Positions 37,033-46,648 of a stretch of DNA of 64,000 nt are shown here, in pieces. Below the pieces are notes generated by a model, which was not told where the DNA came from, did not search any database, and saw only the letters and a list, made by a program, of their open reading frames with translations. The DNA comes from Acorus gramineus. Its lineage: Eukaryota; Streptophyta; Magnoliopsida; Acorales; Acoraceae. The stretch covers positions 806,001 to 870,000 of the forward strand of contig JAUJYN010000034.1 in the NCBI GenBank assembly GCA_030737835.1. Direction: 5' to 3'. The translations under genes and the position numbers were made by a program. How positions within the stretch are numbered: the first letter of the stretch is position 1; the number at the start of each line of letters is the position of its first letter.

Positions 37033-38031
37033 TCAACACGTGTCGACCCCACCACACGCACTTCTCCTCCCATCCCCACCTCTCCCCACCGCGAGCGCGT
37101 CCGCCACCGGCCGTATGACGAGTATTCCCTCCCCAACCGCCACGCACACCGCCACCCCCACGAACGCCACTGTCACCATCCCCTCATACGCCGCCTCCCC
37201 AGGCCTCCATACAGCCCCCGCCGCCACCAGCGCCGCCACCTGCGTCACGAGCGCCGCCGTAACCGCCGCCGCGAGCGCCCACACCCTCTTCCTCAGCCTC
37301 CTGTTTATCACCACCTCCGCCGTCCTCACGCAGACCGCCAGGAAACACTGCACGTACATCGCCCCGAACACCGCCACAACCGCCGTGCTCGCGAGGGGCC
37401 GCGGACACCCCCCCTCGCTGTCCACGGCGGCACCACCCATTATGATCTCCGTCACCGTCGCGGGCATGGAAGGGATCATCCCGAGCTCGCGGAGGATCCC
37501 TTTGGGGAAGAACGCGAGGACCACCTGGAAGAAGAGGGAAGGGAAGGAGGACCAGAGGGAGACGGAGAGGGCCCTGAAAAAGAGTGCTTTGGGTCTTTGG
37601 TTTGGTTTGTAGTCGGAGGTGGTGAGGGAGGTGCTGAGGAGGGAGAGGAGGGAGGAGAAGAAGAAGGGTTGAAGGAGGCCGAGGGAGAGGACGAGTTGAG
37701 TCTTGCAGAGGAGGGAGTGGTGGTGGTGGGGGAGGAGGGGACGGAGGGAGTGGTGGTGGTGGGGGAGGAGGGGACGGAGGGAGGGGAGGCGGAGGAACTC
37801 GATGAGGGAGAGGAGGGTGGCGGAGAGGATGAGGAGGAGGCGGAGGGAGGTGAGGGAGTGGAGGCCTAGGCGGCGGGAGGGGGAGGAAGAGGAGGAGAGG
37901 TGGAGGCGGAGGAGGGAGACGAGGGAGACGAGGGAGAGAAGGACGACGAGGGCTGCGGAGGAGGCGGTAGTGATGTCAGAGGTGATGAGGAGGAGATGGT
38001 GGTGTGGCGGCGGCGGTGGGAGGAGGGTCAT
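37033..38031 (-). CDS. Single-exon gene for a multi-pass membrane protein of unknown function
   Basis: An open frame of 332 codons from the chosen Met (MTLLPPPPPHHH). The frame is also open for 30 more codons upstream to a Met at 38121, but that extension is Pro/Ser/His low-complexity, so the inner Met is preferred. About seven hydrophobic segments are visible: one after the His-rich N-terminus (AALVVLLSLVSLVSLL), others around LLLILSATLLSLIEFL, LVLSLGLLQPFFFSSLL, the SLFFQVVLAFF region, AVVAVFGAMYVQCFLAVCV, LAAAVTAALVTQVAALVAAG and VTVAFVGVAVCVAVGEG. The middle has a His-Ser repeat (two copies of LRPLLPHHHHS). High GC with no stop over a kilobase and a plausible AATAAA downstream support a real gene. 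I do not recognise the family. The copia element at 38248 sits about 216 bases upstream of the start. Confidence 0.65.
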   Translation of the reverse strand: MTLLPPPPPHHHLLLITSDITTASSAALVVLLSLVSLVSLLRLHLSSSSSPSRRLGLHSLTSLRLLLILSATLLSLIEFLRLPSLRPLLPHHHHSLRPLLPHHHHSLLCKTQLVLSLGLLQPFFFSSLLSLLSTSLTTSDYKPNQRPKALFFRALSVSLWSSFPSLFFQVVLAFFPKGILRELGMIPSMPATVTEIIMGGAAVDSEGGCPRPLASTAVVAVFGAMYVQCFLAVCVRTAEVVINRRLRKRVWALAAAVTAALVTQVAALVAAGAVWRPGEAAYEGMVTVAFVGVAVCVAVGEGILVIRPVADALAVGRGGDGRRSACGGVDTC

Positions 38032-38247
38032 GGCCGCCCGGTGAGGAGGGGAGGGGGGATCATGAGAGGGAGGAGGAGGGGTAGAATGGGAAGGATGTTT
38101 TGGGAATGTTTTTGAGGGCACGTGAAAACGTGGGGTGGGTCATAATAGATACGGTTTTTGAGGAGGGAATCAAGAGAACCAACAGCTGTGAATTGTTGGT
38201 GTTTTTCTTTTGGGTGCCTCTAATTGCACCCCTTAAATTGAGGTGCA
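38032..38247. other. Upstream region of the membrane-protein gene
   Basis: Probably 5' UTR and promoter of the minus-strand gene. Near the right end, GGTGCCTCTAATTGCACC and CTTAAATTGAGGTGCA resemble, in inverted form, the sequence at 44206-44232 beyond the copia element. This may be a small MITE split by the insertion. GTGCA (38243-38247) is the left TSD. Confidence 0.45.
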
Positions 38248-38552
38248 TGTTGTGAATATGGTGGATAACCACCACTTCTCTGAACCATAACCTCCCCACT
38301 CTTCAACTCCATAACCTCCCCCACTCTTCTATTCCATAACACTCCCATTATTGTCCCACTATCTCCCCCTCACCTCTATAGACTTGTAACTCTCCACCTT
38401 TGGGATTCCTCTATGCACCCTATAAATAGAGGGGTTCTCTTTGTATTCAATTAACAAAATAGTGAATAAGAATCTCTCTCTACTTCTCTTCTATATGCTT
38501 GTGTGCTTTGTTTATATACTCTTATATATCATATTCTATTTAGTTTACAACA
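38248..38552 (+). repeat. 5' LTR of copia element
   Basis: 305 bases, TGTTGTGAATATGG to AGTTTACAACA, nearly identical to the 3' LTR. It has a TATA box (TATAAATA, 38421-38428). Confidence 0.93.
38421..38428 (+). promoter_or_regulatory. TATA box in copia 5' LTR
   Basis: TATAAATA preceded by CACCC and followed by GAGGGG. The same box lies at 44017-44024 in the 3' LTR, where it could drive transcription outward to the right. Confidence 0.65.
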
Positions 38553-38573
38553 CGTTATCAGCACGAGAAGCTC
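38553..38573 (+). other. Primer-binding region of copia element
   Basis: CGTTATCAGCACGAGAAGC directly follows the LTR. ATCAGCACGAG-type sites after ACAACA are frequent in plant copia elements. The exact tRNA match was not worked out. Confidence 0.55.
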
Positions 38574-39286
38574 TTTGTTAAAGAGAAAGGTTTGTATTCG
38601 GTGGGTTCTTAATGATCTATATAAAAAATATACTCCCCCTTGATGTTATGTATTTTTATGTAAATCATCTACTACATACATATGATTAATTTTTTTCAAT
38701 ATGCATGGAACCGTATGCAAATTATGTGTAGAACTCGTATACATCTATCTTTTATTTTCATCTGATGTACTGCATACATCTATCTTTTATTTTCCATGCA
38801 TGCAATCCCCGTGAAAATTTTCCATACATATGTTATGATATGATTAATTTATGAAAACTAGTATGCAATTTTCTCATGCAACAGTATGCGGCATCTATCA
38901 TTTGATTATTTATTTTTCATGTAACTGTTTCATGTTTGTCATCTTTTATTAAAATTTAAATATTATACATCTATGTGTAGAACCAGAAGTTCTCACAAAT
39001 ATCAATTAATTTGATATTTATATTTGATTTGAAATTCATTTTAATGTTACAATGTCATGTGTCCCTATAGGATCATACAAAAATTGTAATTACATGGATC
39101 CCTGAAGGACCATGTAGAAGTTATGAATAATGTGTTCCAATTAAGACCATGTAAATTTTATTCTATCCCTGAAGGACTACAAAAATTATTACATGGATCC
39201 TTGAAGAATCATGTAAAAGATATGATTAAAAATGTCCCTAAAGGACTATGATTATATTGTATCCATGAAGGATCATACAAATTTTA

Positions 39287-39760
39287 TTTTATTTTATCCC
39301 TGAAGGACTATACAAAAATCATGATTGTTCGTGTCCCTGTAGGACCAAACAAAAGTTATATGATATATTTTTTGGGTCCTTGAAGGACCAAATAATAATA
39401 AAAAAAAAGATCCATGTATCCCAGCAGGAACATGTAAAATTTTATTTTGTTCTATCCCTGAAGGACTATACAAAAATTATGACTGTTCGTGTCCCTGTAG
39501 GACCAAACAAAAGTTATATGATATATTTTTTGGGTCCTTGAAGGACCAAATAATAAAAAAAAAGATCCATGTATCCCAGCAGGAACATGTAAAATTTTAT
39601 TTTGTTCTATCCCTGAAGGACTATACAAAAATCATGATTGTTCGTGTCCCTGTAGGACCAAACAAAAGTTATATGATATATTTTTCGGGTCCTTGAAGGA
39701 CCAAATAATAAAAAAAAAGGATTCATGTATCCCAGCAGGAACATGTATTATGATTAGATT
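39287..39760 (+). repeat. Tandem repeat of about 157 bp in copia internal region
   Basis: About 2.8 units: GTGTCCCTGTAGGACC recurs at 39331, 39489 and 39644. Each unit also has TTGGGTCCTTGAAGGACC, an A-run, CCATGTATCCCAGCAGG and TATCCCTGAAGGACTA. Degenerate CCTGAAGGAC words extend upstream to 39090. The stretch is non-coding in all frames. Confidence 0.85.
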
Positions 39761-40379
39761 TCACCATCATCATCATAATGAAGAGGATTTAAAGATTAAT
39801 ACCTCATTGACAAAGGTCCACCGGCCATATGCCTCAAATATGCTCCAGTTGTAGCAATATTGAGAGCATTAATTTTATATATTCTCGTTGCCGAACAACG
39901 ATTTTTTAAAATATCATGTAACTCAACTCAATGGCATAGCATCATTACCCGAAGTAAATGCATTTTATTTTATGTTCGGCATGGAAGTTGTGGTCATGAA
40001 TGATGAGATCATGATTTATATAGTTGAGAAAGCACAACAATCATAAAGTTTGTAAAATATCTCAAATCACTAGAAGTGATTTGCTATTAAACTAAAGCAA
40101 GGCAAAAGTTGCATAACAAACCCCTAAAATGCAAAGGAAAATTATTGTCATCTATTTGGTATTTCATAACATAATTTTGGTCACGTACCTGAAGTACGTC
40201 CAAATCTTTAAATTGGTTGCATACCTGAAGTACGCTTAAACTCTTTATTGGTCATGTACTTGATATATGATTAGATATTTGTCAATTTTATATTTACGTC
40301 TTTTTTTTTTATTATATGAAATGCACTTTCATATTTATCTTATTTTTTGAGTTTAACATTAATTAATGCAAATGATAAT

Positions 40380-40620
40380 ATTATTTTTGGTATTATAAAC
40401 TTGGTCGAAGGCTCCAGAAGGGCAGATATCATGTTATCAAGAGATACAAAATTTTGTATCAACGATGCATTGTATTCATGTAGATCCAGAAGAAGTCTAC
40501 TGAAGATACCTATCTCAACATATGCCATTTTAAAATTATGGAGTATCTATGCATTAATAATGTCTCATGCCAGAAGCATACATTAGAAAAGCTTTATGCT
40601 CTCTCCTAAGGGTTATTATA
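40380..40620 (+). pseudogene. copia protease/pre-integrase remnant
   Basis: A short frame reads EGSRRADIMLSRDTKFCINDALYSCRSRR (given in part: INDALYS and its context), matching the segment after the copia protease. It has no DSG catalytic motif, and the following pre-integrase H-H-C-C region is not readable. Confidence 0.5.
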
Positions 40621-40764
40621 AATATCCATATTTACTCATATAAACTAGAAGTTCTATGATCTTTATGATTTGACATGACCGTCTCGGATATCCATGGTAC
40701 ACGATGATGCATTGAACTATTCATTTGGGCATATACTAAAGAACTAGAAGATTCTTTTGCTCGA

Positions 40765-41000
40765 TGATAGTTTTTACCGCATGATTTGTGGATTTCCATT
40801 TTAATGAGACGATATTCCCGCCGTTAGGGGGAGGGAAGAACGTACCTGAAGTACGATCTGTTCCTAAAGAACAACGAGAATTATCATGGAAATACATCCA
40901 CTCTGTCTTATCTAGACTCACGTACCGCTCAACGTGAAAATCAAATTCCTAATGCACGCCAGATGCGTGATAGACCTATAGGTTCAAAAAAAAAAAAATT
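40765..41000 (+). pseudogene. copia integrase C-terminal remnant, first copy
   Basis: With frame changes the DNA reads FHFNETIFPPLGGGKN and KEQRELSWKYIH, then RQMRDRPIGSK, corresponding to the region after the integrase core. The same region recurs at 41320-41700, so the segment is duplicated. Confidence 0.5.
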
Positions 41001-41264
41001 CAGCTCCCCAGAAGTGGAGATCAAATGTAAAATCATGCTCTAATAATGCTCCAGAAGAAGTTATACATAATGTTCCAGAAGAGATTATGAACAATAGATC
41101 CACTTTCTCTAAAACTCTAGAAGAGTATAATGTCCATGAAGAGAAACGAGTTCCAGAAGTGACTACACAAACTCTTGAAGAGGAAAAGGTACCTAATAAT
41201 ATTAAGATCTCTATATTTTATATGCATATAAGAGAAATGTGGAATCGCAAATAAATGATCATCG

Positions 41265-42013
41265 ATGACATATTTATCATACAAAGTAGATTCTCCTTCT
41301 ATTATAAGATATCTTGAACCATTGACAGGGGATGTTTTTACCGCTCGATTTGCTGATTGTCATTTTGATGAGACAATATTCCCGTCGTTAGAGAGAGAAA
41401 ATCCATCACCAGAAGAACGACGTGAACTTACACATCATTGTCTCATCTTGATCCTCTCACTAATCAATGTGAAACTGAAGTGCAAAGAATCACCCATCTT
41501 CAAAGAATTGCGCATCAATTGCCAGATGCATTCAATGATGCAGCAAAAGTGATGAAATCACATATTCCAGCTGCTAATACTCCAGCTCGAATTAATGTTC
41601 CAATAGGAAAAACTGTTAATATGCCGGCTAATGAATCAACAAAAACACGCCTGAAGCGTGGAAGACCTATAGGCTCAAAAGATTCAGCTCCCCGAAGGAG
41701 AAAAACAATGAAGAATAATTCTCTAGAAGAGTATGAAACACTTGAAAGACCCACAATAATAACTCCTACAGAGGAAGAAGTCCCTGAAGTGACACAAGTC
41801 CCTGAAGAGACTGACGTCCCTGAAGTGACGCCCGTGCATGAAGAACAAGTACATGGAAATGAAGAAATTTCCATAAATTATGCAAATTCACAAATATTGT
41901 GGGATCGAAAGCAAGTGCTTGTTGATGATATATTCTCATTTGCAGTAGCTACAGAAATCATTTCAGATAATGATTTAGAACCACGTTCAGTGGATGAATG
42001 CAGACGAAAAAAA
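41265..42013 (+). pseudogene. copia integrase-RT linker, second copy, frameshifted
   Basis: Reads SIIRYLEPLTGDVFTARFADC and HFDETIFPSLERE. A frameshift near 41430 leads into HLDPLTNQCETEVQRI, QLPDAFNDAAKVMKSHIPAA and KRGRPIGSKDSAPRRRK, followed by an acidic stretch with VPEVT repeats. One base appears lost in the A7 run at 42007-42013, which separates it from the RT frame. The integrase catalytic core is missing. Confidence 0.7.
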
Positions 42014-43592
42014 TTGTTGGCCACAATGGAAAGCTGCTATTCAAACAGAATTGGATTCACTTGCAAAACACCAAGTATTTGGACCAGTAGTCCTAACCCC
42101 TGAAGGTGTTAAACCAGTAGGATGTAAATGGGTGTTTGCGAGAAAACGAAATGAAAGAAACGAGATTGTTAGATACAAAGCTCGTCTTGTGGCACAGGGT
42201 TTCCTGCAGAGACCTGGGATAGATTTTGAAGAGACATATTCTCCTGTGATGGACACAATCACATTTCGGTATTTAATTAGTCTTGTAGTCTCAGAAGGAC
42301 TTGACATGCAGCTAATGGATGTGGTTACTGCATATTTATATGGAAAATTAGATACCGACATTTATATGAAAGTTCCTGAAGGACTAAAATTGCCTGAAGC
42401 AAAACCACGAAACATGTACTCAATCAAGCTAAGACGATCCTTGTATGGGTTAAAGCAATCTGGACGAATGTGGTATAACCGTCTTAGTGAGTACTTAATA
42501 AAAGAAGGATATGTCAATGATCCAATATGCCCCTGTATATTTATTAAGAAAACGGAACTCGGATTTACCATTATTGCAGTATATGTTGATGATATTAATC
42601 TAATTGGGACTCCTGAAGAGCTCGAAAAGGCTTCCGAATATCTGAAAAAGGAGTTTGAAATGAAAGATCTTGGAAAAACAAGATATTGTCTCGGCTTGCA
42701 AATTGAGCAAAGTTCAAATGGGATACTTGTTCATCAAACAACATATGTTGAAAAAATCCTGAAGCGTTTTAATATGGACAAATGTCATCCATTAAGTACT
42801 CCAATGGTAGTAAGGTTACTTGACCCAAAGAAGGACCCTTTTCGTCCAAAAGAAGATACTGAAAATCTTCTTGGTCCTGAAGTACCATATCTTAGTGCAA
42901 TTGGTGCCTTATTATATTTGGCCCAATGCACTAGACCTGACATTGCATTTTCAGTTAATTTATTGGCCAGATTTAGCTCTGCACCAACTCGAAGGCATTG
43001 GAATGGTGTGAAGCACATTTTTCGTTATCTTCGTGGAACGTCAGACATGGGTCTATTCTATGCAAAGGATTCCAATAATGGTGCACAACTAAAGGGTTAT
43101 GCAGATTCAGGATATCTTTCAGATCCTCACAAGGCTCGCTCACAAACAGGCTATGTATTCACTTGCGGTGGCACAGCAATCTCTTGGCGATCTACGAAAC
43201 AGACTTTGGTCGCCACGTCTTCTAACCACTCTGAGATTCTTGCACTCCACGAAGCAAGCCGGGAATGCGTGTGGATAAGGTCTTTGGTTCATCATATTCG
43301 TACTGCATGCGGACTATCTCTCATTACAGATGTTCCAACAACTATATATGAAGACAATGCAGCATGCATTGCTCAAATCAAAGGGGGATATATCAAGGGT
43401 GATAGAACAAAGCATATTTCTCCAAAATTCTTTTACACTCATGAGCTCCAGCAGAGACATGAAATTGATGTTCAACAAATTCAGTCAAAGGACAATCTTG
43501 CAGATTTGTTTACTAAAGCTTTGTCGACATCAACATTCAAGAAGCTGGTGTATGAAATCGGGATGCGACGAGTTTGCGACCAAAATTCTTGA
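41994..43592 (+). CDS. copia reverse transcriptase-RNase H (intact ORF)
   Basis: 532 codons with no interruption. RT motifs in order: GCKWVFARKRNE, YKARLVAQGF, GIDFEETYSPV, QLMDVVTAYLYGKL, SLYGLKQSGRMWY and the catalytic YVDD (VYVDDINLIG, near residue 195). Then the conserved GALLYLAQCTRPDI and RNase H: YADSGYLSDP, SQTGYVF, ISWRSTKQ, SEILAL, EDNAACI, KHISPKFFY and ADLFTKAL to the end. The Met at 41994 arises from the frameshift just upstream; the native protein would be part of a longer polyprotein. Catalytic residues are present, so it could be enzymatically competent if expressed. Confidence 0.92.
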   Translation: MNADEKNCWPQWKAAIQTELDSLAKHQVFGPVVLTPEGVKPVGCKWVFARKRNERNEIVRYKARLVAQGFLQRPGIDFEETYSPVMDTITFRYLISLVVSEGLDMQLMDVVTAYLYGKLDTDIYMKVPEGLKLPEAKPRNMYSIKLRRSLYGLKQSGRMWYNRLSEYLIKEGYVNDPICPCIFIKKTELGFTIIAVYVDDINLIGTPEELEKASEYLKKEFEMKDLGKTRYCLGLQIEQSSNGILVHQTTYVEKILKRFNMDKCHPLSTPMVVRLLDPKKDPFRPKEDTENLLGPEVPYLSAIGALLYLAQCTRPDIAFSVNLLARFSSAPTRRHWNGVKHIFRYLRGTSDMGLFYAKDSNNGAQLKGYADSGYLSDPHKARSQTGYVFTCGGTAISWRSTKQTLVATSSNHSEILALHEASRECVWIRSLVHHIRTACGLSLITDVPTTIYEDNAACIAQIKGGYIKGDRTKHISPKFFYTHELQQRHEIDVQQIQSKDNLADLFTKALSTSTFKKLVYEIGMRRVCDQNS

Positions 43593-43843
43593 AATCTTGT
43601 ACTTATGAGGGGGAGTAATTTTGATGACATTTTGCGAACTGTACTCTTTTTCCTTCGCCTAGGTTTTGTCCCATTGGGTTTTCCTGGCAAGGTTTTAATG
43701 AGGCAGTGTCAAACGCATACACTATTATACGATTAAGTTACATTGTACTCTTTTTCCTTCGCTTTGGTTTTTTCCCATTGGGTTTTCCAAGCAAGGTTTT
43801 AATGAGGCAATTTTCTTAGCGTGGTGGTCATCCAAGGGGGAGT

Positions 43844-43852
43844 GTTGTGAAT
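43844..43852 (+). other. Polypurine tract of copia element
   Basis: AAGGGGGAG directly before the 3' LTR. Confidence 0.8.
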
Positions 43853-44149
43853 ATGGTGGATAACCACCACTTCTCTAATCCATAACCTCCCCCACTCTTC
43901 AACTCCATAACCTCCCCCACTCTTCTATTCCATAACACTCCCATTATTGTCCCACTATCTCCCCCTCACCTCTATAGACTTGTAACTCTCCACCTTTGGG
44001 ATTCCTCTATGCACCCTATAAATAGAGGGGTTCTCTCTTGTATTCAACAACAAAATAGTGAATAATAAATCTCTCTCTACTTCTCTTCTATATGCTTGTG
44101 TGCTTTGTTTATATACTCTTATATATCATATTCTATTTAGTTTACAACA
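43853..44149 (+). repeat. 3' LTR of copia element
   Basis: 297 bases, TGTTGTGAATATGG to AGTTTACAACA, differing from the 5' LTR by a few substitutions and small indels. GTGCA follows at 44150-44154. Confidence 0.93.
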
Positions 44150-44235
44150 GTGCACACTTTCTTTTTTACACACCTATTAAAAAACACTCAAATTCTTTAA
44201 ACACCCCTGTATTTAAGTGGGGCACCTAATTTCCA

Positions 44236-44556
44236 ATGCACGCCACTAAAGAAACACTAAACCTCTTGCCCCTCTCCCCCCTCTCGTCGTCTGCTTTCTT
44301 GCTCGCCGTCATCATCCTCTCTGTGCAAACCTTTACTGTCGACTATCCCAAGATATTGTCGGAGCTGATGTTGTTGTTGATGGTTTTCTGTAGAGAAATC
44401 CATTGTTTTGCGGAGGATTTGTTTGTTCGTTTGTTTGATTTAAGGGGAGGGAAAGATTTTGCGAAAAAGGAGAAGAAGAGGGTGATGAAATGTGTCTTTT
44501 TTTGCTGTGTCCATGTGTTTCTTTATGTCTTGGTTATAGGGTTTTTGTGTGATTGA
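44236..44556 (+). CDS. Weak candidate: 106-residue ORF with hydrophobic segments
   Basis: Met, then an N-terminal hydrophobic stretch (SAFLLAVIILSVQTF), a second Leu/Met-rich stretch (ELMLLLMVFC), a basic region and a hydrophobic C-terminus (CVFFCCVHVFLYVLVIGFL). It could be the first exon of a gene running right, cut off by the copia sequence starting near 44765, or chance. It lies head-to-head with the 37033-38031 gene if the copia insertion is removed. No homologue is recognised. Confidence 0.25.
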   Translation: MHATKETLNLLPLSPLSSSAFLLAVIILSVQTFTVDYPKILSELMLLLMVFCREIHCFAEDLFVRLFDLRGGKDFAKKEKKRVMKCVFFCCVHVFLYVLVIGFLCD

Positions 44557-44764
44557 AATTGTGGAGTTATTTTTATTTTTTTGATATGTGCATGTTGTGT
44601 GTTTGGTTTTGCTGAATGCCATTCTTATCTGTATGTTAAAATGTGTGGAATTTTTTATTTTTGAGATATGGATGTTATTTATTTGGATTTTGAAATGTGA
44701 TTCGCATTCCTTTATCTGGGTTGCACTGTCGACATAAATACTAAATATCGACATTGATAGTGTC
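44557..44764. other. Spacer before copia fragment
   Basis: T-rich and intron-like in composition. It includes a GTCGAC/GTCGAT inverted pair near 44728-44755 at the edge of the copia fragment. No gene. Confidence 0.45.
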
Positions 44765-46578
44765 GCGAATGATCCAAATGCCTGCTAGTAAATTCGCCAC
44801 CACCATCTGATTGAATTACTTTAATAGTAACAGAGAACAGATTTTCAACAATCTTTTTAAAATCAATAAAGGTTGAGAAAACATCTGATTTTTGCATAAG
44901 TGGATATATCCAGGTATAATGACTGCAATCATCCACAATAGATAAATAATAACAATAACCAGAATGAGAAGCAATAGAGGCTGGCCCCCATAAATCAAGA
45001 TGCAATAAATCAAGTGGAGACAAAGCAGTAAAACTTTTGTCCTTAAAAGGAAGTTGACATATTTTTCCAAGAGGACATACATGACATGTTTGATTGAAAT
45101 CAAAATCACCAGAGATAAGCAAAGAGTGCTTCTTTATTAAATTACAAAAAGTCGCATGAGAAGGATGGCCTAAGCGAGCATGCCACACATCTTGACTTGT
45201 CCGCTCACCATAAAAAGAGCTTGGAGAAATATGTCCGTAAGAAGCAAGGTTGTAGAGACCGCCAAAACTAGTACCGCTCAGTAGCGTTTGTCCCGTCTTG
45301 ATATCCTTCGCACGAAAGCCATTAGAATGCATCTCAAAATAGCAATTATTATCACGCGAAAATCGTCGGACAGATAAAAGATTTTTCTTGATCGCAGGCA
45401 CACATAAAACATCATTAAGAGAAAGAGATCGCGATGTAGTAGGTAATGACGTACGCCCAATATGAGAAATATGTAAACGATCACCATTGCCAATAATAAT
45501 TGAGTCAATACCTTCATAAGGATGCGCATCAGATAGATGAGAAGGGGTAGTTGTCATGTGATGTGTGGCACCAGAATCAAGACACCAATTGCGATCAACC
45601 TGATTTGATATGTGAACCTCAGAGACATTATCAGCTAAGCCATCTGCAACGTATGCAAAGTTACCACGTTCAGGACAAGAGCGAGCAATATGGTCAACAT
45701 TCTTGCATGTCTGACAAGCGGAAGAGTGAGAGATGGAGGCTGGAGTAGGTAGAAGTGGGGGACGATTGTCCTGCATCGGTTGAAAACCATGTCTACTTGA
45801 ATAAAAACCACGTCCGCGACCACGACTACTCCCTCTACCATGTGCAACACCTCTAGCCCCATGAAATATTGGCTGATGGTTATGGGGTAGGTGCTTGGAG
45901 GATGGTGCACGGTTGGCAGAAAGAGCAGTTGTTGTTGATGAAGCTTCATGAGTCATCTTCTTCAATAAGATCTCCTCTTGTATCAAGAGATCATAGAAGT
46001 CATCAAACATAACCGTATGCCTCATATGGATGGATGTAATAAATTCTTTAAACTCAAGACCCAGGCCATCTAAAATACAGTCAATCAACTCAAAATCTGT
46101 AATCGATTCACTAGCGGCTGCTAGAGAGTCTAAGATAGATTTAGAATGAAGTAAAAAAATCACCAACAGACTGATCGGATTTTTTATTGAGAGAACGGAG
46201 TTGATCAAGAAGTGTACAGACATGAACTTTAGATAGAGGGGACAATCATTTTTCCAAAAGAGTCCATGCTTCAAGAGATGTCTTGCATGGGAAGAGAAGA
46301 GTTTGAATGGATTGGGAGACTATAGCCTTGATTTAACTGAGAATAATCTTATCAGTCTTGACCCAAGTAGTGTAGGTAGGGTTGGGCTGAGAGTCATCAA
46401 GAGTTTTTGGGGTTTTGGGATTGGTTCCATCAACATAACTCTTAAGATCATAGATGTCAAGAACATCTTCAAATTGAGATTTCCAACAAAGATATGTGTT
46501 GCGATCCATAGGCGAATGGGAATTGAAATAGTTGAAAATATTGAAAGAGGTAGGAGAAGGGGAAGATATAGTGGCCAT
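44765..46578 (-). pseudogene. Second copia element: gag-protease-partial integrase
   Basis: Gag starts at 46578 (MATISSPSPTSFNIFNYFNS, with SYVDGT further on), as in Ale/Retrofit-type gag. A stop and a frame change occur between 46333 and about 46140. Then a long frame gives LGLEFKEFITSI, a glycine-arginine-rich tract (RGRGRGF), a zinc knuckle reading CQTCKNVDHIARSC (Asp in place of the usual Gly), protease DSGATHHMT, pre-integrase (WHARLGHPSH, CHVCPLGK) and the integrase core from LDLWGP to SDGGGEF. The sequence breaks off near 44765, so the last catalytic Glu, RT, RNase H and the 3' LTR are absent. Confidence 0.88.
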
Positions 46579-46648
46579 GGGAAAAGGAGGACTTGATTTT
46601 TTATTTTATTTTTTTGAATGGGTTTCAAAAAAAAAGTCACGTTGGGGA

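Larger units (their letters stand above)
38248..44149 (+). mobile_element. Ty1/copia element, 5.9 kb, TSD GTGCA, RT-RNase H only
   Basis: Complete ends: 5' LTR 38248-38552, PBS-like site, internal region, purine tract 43844-43852, 3' LTR 43853-44149, flanked by GTGCA at 38243-38247 and 44150-44154. The reverse transcriptase-RNase H ORF is intact, while gag, protease and integrase survive only as scattered, frameshifted scraps within 38600-42000. It may depend on other elements or be simply decaying. Confidence 0.94.

Noticed and set aside
36982..37869. Plus-strand ORF of 295 codons, Glu/Gly-rich
   Set aside because: Antisense shadow of the membrane-protein gene. Its composition follows from the reverse complement of Leu/Ser/Pro codons.
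39287..39760. CRISPR-like array of regularly spaced repeats
   Set aside because: Whole 157-base units are repeated, spacers are not unique, and the array is inside a plant copia element.
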